A stretch of DNA of 64,000 bases from Myxococcus sp. RHSTA-1-4 (GTDB lineage: Bacteria > Myxococcota > Myxococcia > Myxococcales > Myxococcaceae), in NCBI RefSeq assembly GCF_020037125.1, contig NZ_JAIQDG010000002.1:62001-126000 (forward strand), written 5' to 3'. Every line of letters begins with the position of its first letter. Position 1 is the stretch's first letter. The position numbers were made by a program, and so were the translations under genes. Of this stretch, positions 57,723 through 64,000 are shown in pieces. The notes below the pieces were generated by a model. It saw nothing but the letters and a program-made list of their open reading frames with translations. It did not search any database and was not told where the DNA came from.

Positions 57723-58146
57723 CGCCTGCTTCGGCTGCGGCCCTTCCAACCCGCAGGGCCTGCGCATCCGCAGCATGGTGGAGGGGGACCTCGTCGTGGC
57801 GGACTGGACGCCCTCGGAGCACCACCAGGCGTTCCCCGGCGTCCTCAACGGCGGCATCATCGGCGCGCTGCTGGACTGCCACTGCAACTGGACGGCCGCG
57901 TACCACCTGATGAAGACGCAGGGGGCGGACTCGCCGCCGTGCACCGTCACCGCGGACTACGCCATCACCCTCAAGCGCCCCACGCCCATGTCGGGCCCGG
58001 TGCACCTGGAGGCGAAGCCGGTGGAAATCCAGGGCGACCGCGCGGTGATTGAGGGCACGCTCACCGCGGGCGGGAAGGTGACGGCCACCTGCCGTGGCAC
58101 CTTCGTCGCGGTGAAGCCCGGCCACCCCGCGTACCACCGCTGGTAG
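57670..58146 (+). CDS. PaaI-family hotdog thioesterase
   Basis: A 158-residue hotdog-fold protein. CFGCGPSNPQGLRIR near residue 20 and the GVLNGGIIGALLDCHCNWTA segment with a catalytic Asp are typical of a PaaI-type acyl-CoA thioesterase branch that carries the GCGPxNPxGL motif. ATG 57670 lies inside the end of the sulfatase-like gene, a 53-base overlap in a different frame. The protein is convergent with nuoB and the two are separated by a strong hairpin at 58165-58210. Substrate unknown. Confidence 0.85.
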   Translation: MSTTPDTPSLQERYAPHNACFGCGPSNPQGLRIRSMVEGDLVVADWTPSEHHQAFPGVLNGGIIGALLDCHCNWTAAYHLMKTQGADSPPCTVTADYAITLKRPTPMSGPVHLEAKPVEIQGDRAVIEGTLTAGGKVTATCRGTFVAVKPGHPAYHRW

Positions 58147-58164
58147 AGGCGGCCGGAAAAAGCC

Positions 58165-58210
58165 AGGGCCCCGGCGCCTCCGCTCTTCCGAGGGGAGGCC
58201 ACGGGGCCCT
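58165..58210 (-). terminator. Terminator of the nuoAB unit, between convergent genes
   Basis: AGGGCCCC at 58165-58172 pairs with GGGGCCCT at 58203-58210, with an inner CCTCC/GGAGG stem. On the - strand it is followed by GGCTTTTTCC, a T-run, so it ends nuoAB transcription about 30 bases after the nuoB stop. It may also stop the + strand thioesterase transcript. Confidence 0.85.
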
Positions 58211-58240
58211 GTCGTTCGCACGCGTGGGGCGCGTGAAGGG

Positions 58241-58804
58241 TTACTTGCCCATGGACAGCAGCAGGTCGTGCCGCGCCGCCGTGGGGTTGGGCTGCTCGCG
58301 GTCCGCGATGCGGTGCACCTGGTTGCCGATCTTGTCCTGGAGCAGCATCAGGCCGTCCAGCACCTGCTCCGGACGCGGAGGGCAGCCGGGGATGTAGACG
58401 TCCACGGGGATGATGCGGTCGATGCCCTGCAGCACCGCGTAGTTGTCGTAGAAGCCGCCCGACGACGCGCAGACGCCGAAGGCCACCACCCACTTGGGCT
58501 CGGCCATCTGCTCGTAGACGCGCTTGAGGATGGGGGCCTGCTTCAGGTTGATGGTGCCCACCACCATCAGCAGGTCCGCCTGGCGCGGGGAGAAGCGGGG
58601 GAACTCGGCGCCGAAGCGCGAGATGTCGTGACGGCTCGCCGCCACGGACATGTACTCCATGCCGCAGCACGCGGTCGCGTACGGGTAGGTGAACAGCGAA
58701 TACTTGCGGGCCCAGCCCAGGCCCTTGGAGACCATGCGCTGGAAGAAGCCCATGGCTTCGTCGCGGCGCGTGGCCAGTACGGGGGCGATGTCAGTCTCAG
58801 CCAT
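58241..58804 (-). CDS. nuoB: NADH-quinone oxidoreductase subunit B
   Basis: NuoB binds the terminal N2 4Fe-4S cluster next to the quinone site. The 187 residues contain the adjacent cysteines C46-C47 in [11 protein letters not shown]112 in FGVCASSGG and C141 in [14 protein letters not shown], the full ligand set. [20 protein letters not shown] is the conserved middle. It is six bases downstream of nuoA and separated from nuoC by about 2.9 kb of + strand genes and a terminator. Confidence 0.97.
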   Translation of the reverse strand: MAETDIAPVLATRRDEAMGFFQRMVSKGLGWARKYSLFTYPYATACCGMEYMSVAASRHDISRFGAEFPRFSPRQADLLMVVGTINLKQAPILKRVYEQMAEPKWVVAFGVCASSGGFYDNYAVLQGIDRIIPVDVYIPGCPPRPEQVLDGLMLLQDKIGNQVHRIADREQPNPTAARHDLLLSMGK

Positions 58805-58810
58805 GATGTC

Positions 58811-59182
58811 TCAGCTCTCCCAGTCCAGGGCGCCCTTCTTCCAGATGTAGATAAGGCCCACCACCAGCGTCGCCGCGAAAACCAGCATCTCCATGTACCC
58901 GAACCAGCCGAGCGACTTGAAGTTGACCGCCCAGGGGTAGAGGAACACCGCTTCGACGTCGAACACGATGAACAGCAGGGCCACCACGTAGAACTTCACC
59001 GCGAAGCGCTGCCTTGCCGGGCCGGTCGACTCGGAGCCGGCCTCGAAGCTGGTCGACTTGATGGCGCTCGTCCGGCGGGGGCCCAGACGGGTGGTGATCT
59101 GGGGAATCAGCATCGCCATGCCGCCGGCCAGCAGCAGGACGACCGCCAGCGGCAGGTAGGGCGAGAGTGGAGTGGGAGTCAT
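58811..59182 (-). CDS. nuoA: NADH-quinone oxidoreductase subunit A
   Basis: NuoA is a small membrane subunit of complex I. The 123 residues have three hydrophobic segments (LPLAVVLLLAGGMAMLIPQI; FYVVALLFIVFDVEAVFLYP; MEMLVFAATLVVGLIYIW) and the conserved FEAGSESTGPARQRFAVKFY and FDVEAVFLYPWAV blocks. The ATG begins only ten bases after the -10 box of its promoter, and no ribosome binding site fits, so it may be read from a leaderless or almost leaderless transcript. nuoB follows after six bases. Confidence 0.97.
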   Translation of the reverse strand: MTPTPLSPYLPLAVVLLLAGGMAMLIPQITTRLGPRRTSAIKSTSFEAGSESTGPARQRFAVKFYVVALLFIVFDVEAVFLYPWAVNFKSLGWFGYMEMLVFAATLVVGLIYIWKKGALDWES

Positions 59183-59191
59183 CGCGCGCGG

Positions 59192-59221
59192 AACCTAATG
59201 ACAGTGTCCGCGCCGTGTCAA
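59192..59221 (-). promoter_or_regulatory. Promoter of nuoAB
   Basis: TTGACA on the - strand at 59221-59216, an 18-base spacer, and TAGGTT at 59197-59192. Only nine bases separate the -10 box from the ATG of nuoA, so the predicted transcript begins at or within about three bases of the start codon. Confidence 0.65.
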
Positions 59222-59325
59222 AGGGAAAGTCCCCTCGGGCGCCCCTCCAACCCCTTGAGATGACGGCGAAAAGCGGAGCTTGTTTGCCCGGTGTGGGAGG
59301 GTTCCCTCCAGGGTGGGGGGCGGGT

Positions 59326-59354
59326 TTGACGCCCTTCGAAGGGACGCCTACCGT
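59326..59354 (+). promoter_or_regulatory. Putative promoter of the chemoreceptor gene, with a palindrome in the spacer
   Basis: TTGACG at 59326-59331, 17 bases, then TACCGT at 59349-59354. The spacer contains a perfect 12-bp palindrome, CCCTTCGAAGGG (59332-59343), placed where a repressor could block RNA polymerase. The start codon is at 59408. Confidence 0.45.
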
Positions 59355-59407
59355 CGCCCGGCGCCCGGTGTCCGGCGCGGATCACCACTTCTCGGGAGAA
59401 GACAGGC

Positions 59408-60976
59408 ATGTGGGGCCGGCTCAGCTTGCGGATGCAGGTGGCCATCGCGGTGCTCGTGCCCTGCCTGGCGGTGGTCCTCTTCTGCACCGCGTACTTCCCC
59501 GCGCGCCAGCGCGAAGTCACCATGGAGCTGCTCCAGAAGCGGGTGCGGGCCGTGGGGCTGCTCGTGGCCCAGCACCCGGCCATGCTGGCGGCGGACGGCA
59601 CCGCCGCGTCACAGGAGCGGCTGCTGCAGGTGCTCTCGGCGCTCGAGGCGGAGGACCCGGCGGACGGGAGCCAGGGCTTCACCCTCCATTACCAGGGACT
59701 GCTGTGGCCGGATGGCGGCCCGGTGTTTTCGAAGGGCACCATCCCGGAGGGGGTGAAGGAGCAGGGCCCCGTGCCCGCGGGGACGTGTGAGACGTCGCTC
59801 CGCTCCTTGCACAAGGAGGTGGTGGTGCGCTGCGCGAGCGGCGAGCGCACCTACGTGGCGGGCTTCAGCGTGGACGAGGCGGTCTCCTCGGTGGCCGACC
59901 TGAAGGGCTACGTGTGGATGGGGCTGGTGTGGGCGCTGCTGCTGGGCCTGCTCTTGGCCTTCATCATCAGCCGCGGCATCGTCGAGCCCGTGTCGCGCGT
60001 GACGGAGGTGGTGCGGGACGTGTCTCGCGGGGACATGTCTCGCGGGGAGCTGGACGTGTCGGCCACCGGCGAGCTGCGCCTGATGGCGCAGTCCTTCAAC
60101 GACATGCTCGGCACGCTGCGCACCACGGTGATGGAGCTGGTGTCCCGGACGGAGCAGCTCTCCGGCGCGTCGCGGGGGCTGCTCGGTGCGTCCGCGGACC
60201 AGGAGCACGTCATCAGCCAGCAGGCCGCGTACGCGCAGCAGATCGCCGCCACGTTCGAGGAGCTGAGCCGTACGGCGGAACAGATTTCCAGCTCCACGGA
60301 GGTGGTGGAGTCCAGCGCGCGGCGCACACACGAGGCGGTGGCCGAGGCCATGGCGGTGGTGGCCCAGGTGGTGGCCGGCATCAATGACATCCGCACCGAG
60401 TCCAAGGGCGTGGCGGACGCGATTGTCGGCCTCAATCAGGACTTGCAGCAGGTGTCGAAGATTGCCCAGGTCATCAACCAGGTGGCGGAGCGCTCGGACC
60501 TGCTCGCGCTGAACGCGGCGCTGGAGGGCACCAAGGCGGGCGAGGTGGGGCGGGGCTTCTCGCTGGTGGCCGCGGAGATGCGCAAGCTGGCGGAGAACGT
60601 GTCCGCCTCCGCGCGCGACATCGCCCGTATCGTCGAGAAGGTGCAGGACTCCGGCGAGGAGGCCGCGTCCAAGGCGCGCGTGGGCATGGCCACCAGCGAC
60701 CGGGGCGTGGAGGTGGCCGAGCAGGCCTCGGCCGTGTTCCAGCGCATCGTGGAGCTGGCGCGCGGCACCAGCGAGGCGGCGCGGCAGATCACCATCGCCA
60801 CGCGGCAGCAGCGCCAGTCCAGCGAGCAGGCCGTGCAGGGCGCGCGCAACGTGGCGGAGCTGGTGAAGCAGGGCGTGGACGCCACCGGCCGCACCACCCG
60901 CATCGCGCAGGACCTGCAGGCGGTGGCCGAGGGGCTCACCGCCGTCACCAGCCGCTTCAAGACGACGCGGAGCTGA
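59408..60976 (+). CDS. Methyl-accepting chemotaxis protein
   Basis: A 522-residue transmembrane chemoreceptor. Membrane segments are at about residues 8-28 (MQVAIAVLVPCLAVVLFCTA) and 172-192 (GLVWALLLGLLLAFIISRGI), enclosing a periplasmic ligand domain of about 140 residues that I cannot assign. A HAMP linker follows (IVEPVSRVTEVVRDVSRGDM) to about 245, then the MCP signalling rod. The hairpin tip is ERSDLLALNAALEGTKAGEV then GRGFSLVAAEMRKLAENVS; EGTKAGE differs from the usual EAARAGE. Gln/Glu pairs for methylation are present but not precisely placed. It converges with the amphi-Trp gene, stop to stop. Confidence 0.95.
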   Translation: MWGRLSLRMQVAIAVLVPCLAVVLFCTAYFPARQREVTMELLQKRVRAVGLLVAQHPAMLAADGTAASQERLLQVLSALEAEDPADGSQGFTLHYQGLLWPDGGPVFSKGTIPEGVKEQGPVPAGTCETSLRSLHKEVVVRCASGERTYVAGFSVDEAVSSVADLKGYVWMGLVWALLLGLLLAFIISRGIVEPVSRVTEVVRDVSRGDMSRGELDVSATGELRLMAQSFNDMLGTLRTTVMELVSRTEQLSGASRGLLGASADQEHVISQQAAYAQQIAATFEELSRTAEQISSSTEVVESSARRTHEAVAEAMAVVAQVVAGINDIRTESKGVADAIVGLNQDLQQVSKIAQVINQVAERSDLLALNAALEGTKAGEVGRGFSLVAAEMRKLAENVSASARDIARIVEKVQDSGEEAASKARVGMATSDRGVEVAEQASAVFQRIVELARGTSEAARQITIATRQQRQSSEQAVQGARNVAELVKQGVDATGRTTRIAQDLQAVAEGLTAVTSRFKTTRS

Positions 60977-61204
60977 TCAGTCCCGCTTCCATCTGAGCTG
61001 GAACTCCAGCTCGTCCACGCCGCCCTCGCGCTCGTGCTCGATGTTGAAGAGCGCGCTGGCGGGGATGTGCAGGCGCTCCCCGGCGACCTGGATGCTGAAC
61101 GGCTTGTCGGCCTCGATGGCGTCCGCCAGCCGTCGCAGCTTCGCGACGAAGTCCTTGCGCGGGTAGGTCTTCTCCAGGTCTCGGTCGGGGCGCTTCTTCG
61201 CCAT
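60977..61204 (-). CDS. Amphi-Trp domain protein
   Basis: A 75-residue protein that is a single amphi-Trp domain: KDFVAKLRRLADAIEADKPF, then SIQVAGERLHIP and ELEFQLRWKRD with the final conserved Trp. This small beta-rich domain occurs alone in many bacteria and has no established function. It directly abuts the chemoreceptor stop. The 224 bases to the sigma factor gene hold no gene I can support. Confidence 0.85.
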   Translation of the reverse strand: MAKKRPDRDLEKTYPRKDFVAKLRRLADAIEADKPFSIQVAGERLHIPASALFNIEHEREGGVDELEFQLRWKRD

Positions 61205-61428
61205 GGCTCACTCGCTGTGGGATGGGCTTCGTGGACCGCCCATCCTGCCAGCGATGGGGCCCTGGGAGGAGCGCATGCGGAGGGCGCGAAGGTGGTTCAC
61301 CGGGAGGGCGGTGGGGCATCAGCCCCACCACCGCGCCGCGCTCCGGGGGCTCGAGAGGAATGACCGTCGACGAGGCCACGAGCTCGGTGAGCGAGAATCC
61401 CAATCGTGTGAAGAACGTTGCCTCCACG

Positions 61429-62325
61429 TCAGGCCATCAGCCGGTGCAGGCTGAGGTCCAATCGGCTCTGGACGAAGCCCAGGAGGCTCTCCAATTCCTG
61501 GCGGTCCAGCTTCAGCCGGGAGGCCAGTTCGCGGCGGGTGAGCTTGAGCAACCGCTCACGGGCCTGGGCCACGTGACGCGCCACGCTGGAGCGGGGCTCG
61601 CCATACATCGTCGCGATGCGGTCCATGGTGAGGCCGTGCAGGTGGTGCAGGCGCAGCAGGGCGCGCTCTCGCTCGGACAGCTCCGCCAGCGCGGCCTGGA
61701 GTGACTCGGAGAGCACCTGGCGCGAATGGGCCTGGAGGAATTCCCGCTCCGGGTCGTCCCGCGACAGCATTCGCTCCAGCGCCTGGGGCGGCTCGGAAAA
61801 CAATTCCTGGCGGCCATCCTGTCCGAGAGGCTCGCGCGCGATGCGTGAGGTGACGATGCGCACCCAGCCGCTCAAGGAACCACGGCCGGAGAACTCGGCA
61901 ATCTTTGGGGCCGAGCCCGCCACGCCCAGCAGCAATCGCTGGCGCGCCACCTGGAGCACCTCGTCCAACGAGACGCCGGGAGGCGTGCCGAGCCGCGCCG
62001 ACACCTTCTGGAGGACGTGCCGCTCGAACAACTCCAGGGCCTGCGGCTCGCCCCCGGCGCAGGCGCACGCCAGGTACAGGTCGGCGGCGCGGAGTTGATG
62101 GAGGGTGTCCGGGGGCGCGCCCTCCTCGGGAAGGTGCCGGGCCAGGTGCCGCAGGAAGTGCTCCGGCGCGAGCTCCACGGAGGGCCACGCCGCCCGGCCC
62201 TTCGCGAGGTGCTCCTCCAGCAGCCCCTCCAGTCCCGGCAGGGCCCGCAGCCACTCGTGCCGCTCCGGTGGCGCGTGCGCCAGCAGCAGCGCCGTCAGGG
62301 GGCCATGTGTCTCCGGGGACGTCAT
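61429..62325 (-). CDS. Sigma-70-family RNA polymerase sigma factor (myxobacterial type)
   Basis: A 298-residue sigma factor. The N-terminal 90 residues are specific to this group. Region 2 is in LYLACACAGGEPQALELFER and KIAEFSGRGSLSGWVRIVTS, the second being the characteristic GRGxLxGWVR of the myxobacterial Sig-70 family (TIGR03001-like). Region 4 is ALAELSERERALLRLHHLHG then LTMDRIATMYGEPRSSVARH, an HTH. ATG 62325 overlaps the stop of the preceding TPR/kinase gene (ATGA), so the two are translationally coupled and likely act in one pathway. The promoter is upstream of the kinase and outside the window. Confidence 0.9.
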   Translation of the reverse strand: MTSPETHGPLTALLLAHAPPERHEWLRALPGLEGLLEEHLAKGRAAWPSVELAPEHFLRHLARHLPEEGAPPDTLHQLRAADLYLACACAGGEPQALELFERHVLQKVSARLGTPPGVSLDEVLQVARQRLLLGVAGSAPKIAEFSGRGSLSGWVRIVTSRIAREPLGQDGRQELFSEPPQALERMLSRDDPEREFLQAHSRQVLSESLQAALAELSERERALLRLHHLHGLTMDRIATMYGEPRSSVARHVAQARERLLKLTRRELASRLKLDRQELESLLGFVQSRLDLSLHRLMA

Positions 62326-64000
62326 CGGACGGCCTCGCTCAGGGTGGGGGAATGCCGGGCCTGCCAGGCCATGACCTCCCTCAGCTCGTTCCGGGTCCGC
62401 ATCCCCAGGGCCTCCATCCATCGCCGGGCCTCCTCGGCCAGGGCCATGGCGCGGACCCGCTCCTCGCGCGAGCGCCGCTCCCATAGCGCCCGCGCCAGCA
62501 GGAAGGAGACCCGGGCCGCTTCCTTCCGGTCCAGCCGCGCCCGTGCGTCGATGCTCCGCGCGCGCTCCAGCAGCGGCACCGCTTCTTCCGGTGCACCCAG
62601 GCCGAGCCGCGCCTCTCCGAGGCACGCGAGGTCCAGCGCTGTGTCCGGACTCTCCGCGCCCTGGGTCTGCTCGTCCTGCTTCAGCGACCGCTCGCAGTGG
62701 GTGAGCGCCAGCCGCCATTCGCCCGTGGTCAGCTCCACGCGGGCGAGGTCCCGGAGCACGCCGCCCGCCACCGCGCTGTCCGGGCCGTGCTCCTTCTCCA
62801 GCAGCCGCAGGGCGCGCGTCAGGTGCTTGCGCGCCTCGGCGGGGCGGCCCGCGCGCAGGTGGATGAGGCCCAGGTTGCGCAGCGGCATCTCCGCGCGTGG
62901 GGTGTCCATGCCCAGGCCGCGCTGGATTCGCTCCAGCGCCTCCTGGTTGTGCGCGAGCGCCTCGTCGAGCTGGTTGGAGTCGTACGACACCATGCCCAGC
63001 CCACCGAGCGCGATGACGGTGCTGGGGTGCTCGGGGCCCTTGCTCCGCTCGAAGATGGCGAGCGCCCGCTGGTAGGACTGGCGGGACGCGTCCAGCCGGC
63101 CCTCGCGCCGCAGAATCACGGCGAGGTTGTTGAGCGGAGCCGCGAGGCTCGGATGGTCCTTGGAGCGCGCGGCCTCCAGCAGGCCCAGGGCGCGCTGGAA
63201 GGTGGCGAGCGCCTCGTCCGTCCTGCCCAGCGCCAGCAGCTCGGTGGCGATGTTGTTGAGGTTGACGGCGAGCACGGGGTGCTCGGGGCTCCACTGGCGC
63301 ACCTGGAGCGCGTTGGCCTCGGCCTGACGGAACAGCTCCAGGGCCTCCGCCGCGCGGAGCTGGCGCGAGCGGACACGTCCCAGCCCGGCGAGGAGGTACG
63401 TGGTGCGCAGGCGCTCGGGCCCCGCCACCTTCCGGGACAGCGCCAGCCCCTGTGTGTACTCCGCCTCCGCCTCGTCCAGCTTGCCTTGCAACAGGAGCAG
63501 CCCGCCCATGCGCAGGTGCAGGTCGATGGCGATGCCCGGGAAGCGCTCGCGTCCCAGCCGCTCCACGGCGGCGCGGGCGTGGTGGACCAGCCGGTTGGCC
63601 TCGTCCAGCCGCGCCATCTGGTCTCCCGCCACCCAGAGGAGGAGAATCCAGACGCGCGCCACCGTCTCGTCGTCGCGCCCGGACTCGGCGGCCCACAGCG
63701 CCTTGTAGAGGAGCTCCTCCGCCTCCTTGAGCTTGCCGGTGAGGCCGTGGAGGTGTCCGTGCAGGGTGAGCACCTCGGCCTCCAGGGGGCGGTAGTCGAG
63801 CCCCTGGAGGTCCTGGAGCAGGGCGGTGGTGACCTCCAGGGCCGCGGCGTGGTTGCCCGTGTCGAGGCGGGCCTTCGCCTCGGCCAGCCGGCGCCGGGCC
63901 GCGTCCACGCGCGGGCGCAGGGCGTCCGGAGGCTGGGGCCGGGTGGTGAGCGCGGACGCGTCCCCGCACGCGGAGATTCCCTCGAGCGCGGCCACCATCT
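62322..64000 (-). CDS. TPR region of a Ser/Thr protein kinase (5' part outside window)
   Basis: The frame runs to the right edge, so this is the C-terminal part of a gene that begins beyond 64000. The 558 visible residues are tandem tetratricopeptide repeats of about 42 residues (ALATFQRALGLLEAARSKDH; NNLAVILRREGRLDASRQSY; LALTHCERSLKQDEQTQG). The beginning, ALEGISACGDASAL, matches the linker that follows the kinase domain in myxobacterial TPR-tailed Ser/Thr kinases. The kinase domain itself is not seen, so the kinase label is inferred. It overlaps the sigma factor gene by four bases (ATGA). Confidence 0.7.
   Translation of the reverse strand, partial: MVAALEGISACGDASALTTRPQPPDALRPRVDAARRRLAEAKARLDTGNHAAALEVTTALLQDLQGLDYRPLEAEVLTLHGHLHGLTGKLKEAEELLYKALWAAESGRDDETVARVWILLLWVAGDQMARLDEANRLVHHARAAVERLGRERFPGIAIDLHLRMGGLLLLQGKLDEAEAEYTQGLALSRKVAGPERLRTTYLLAGLGRVRSRQLRAAEALELFRQAEANALQVRQWSPEHPVLAVNLNNIATELLALGRTDEALATFQRALGLLEAARSKDHPSLAAPLNNLAVILRREGRLDASRQSYQRALAIFERSKGPEHPSTVIALGGLGMVSYDSNQLDEALAHNQEALERIQRGLGMDTPRAEMPLRNLGLIHLRAGRPAEARKHLTRALRLLEKEHGPDSAVAGGVLRDLARVELTTGEWRLALTHCERSLKQDEQTQGAESPDTALDLACLGEARLGLGAPEEAVPLLERARSIDARARLDRKEAARVSFLLARALWERRSREERVRAMALAEEARRWMEALGMRTRNELREVMAWQARHSPTLSEAVR

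Overview
The window reads as a piece of a high-GC chromosome from a myxobacterium (Myxococcota, most like the Myxococcus/Corallococcus/Archangium group). The evidence is genic: a TPR-tailed Ser/Thr kinase fused by overlap to a myxobacterial-type sigma-70 factor, a myxobacterial-style LptD with paired CxC motifs, double AMIN-domain and RCC1-repeat proteins, many lipoproteins, and strongly GC-biased third codon positions throughout. No rRNA, tRNA, insertion sequence, integrase or CRISPR array was found.

Layout. 1-11.8 kb is ordinary chromosome on the + strand: the end of a cyclic-nucleotide phosphodiesterase, accD, folC, an alpha/beta hydrolase, a double AMIN-domain coiled-coil protein, an LptD-like outer-membrane protein, an XRE regulator, a calcium-motif lipoprotein, and a TetR regulator overlapping an enoyl-CoA hydratase. 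12.3-33.8 kb is one tightly packed + strand operon of 17 genes encoding a contractile injection system of the extracellular (eCIS/Afp-PVC-like) kind: sheath, tube, a CxxC protein, a Pro-rich disordered protein, Pvc16-like cap, AAA+ ATPase, a 92-aa protein, CIS-tube/LysM adaptors, hub, OB-fold spike, PAAR-like tip, gp25 wedge, two gpJ-like wedge proteins, a gpI-like protein carrying a beta-solenoid, and a DUF6519/beta-helix protein. It ends at a bidirectional terminator. Facing it is a 1067-residue RCC1 protein with 21 repeats and no signal peptide. Divergent from that is a DUF4157 (eCIS core domain, HELTH motif) protein overlapped by an unknown 219-aa gene; these are the best cargo candidates.

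39.4-49.1 kb holds envelope and signalling genes: an M23 peptidase, an endonuclease/exonuclease/phosphatase protein, a run of five small single- or double-pass membrane proteins resembling the YqjDE type, a coiled-coil hypothetical protein, a lipoprotein, a CHASE2 adenylate/guanylate cyclase and a small 2Fe-2S ferredoxin. 49.3-59.2 kb carries complex I genes on the - strand in two separate transcription units, nuoAB and nuoCDGHI, each with its own promoter and terminator, split by a + strand sulfatase-like membrane protein and a thioesterase. NuoH and NuoI both carry His-rich C-terminal tails. 59.4-64 kb has a chemoreceptor, an amphi-Trp protein, a Sig-70 factor and the C-terminal TPR part of a kinase that runs off the window.

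The most interesting content is the eCIS locus: it has one sheath and one tube gene, no recognisable tape measure, and a repeat-expanded disordered protein where a structural ruler or linker could sit, together with unusual satellite genes.
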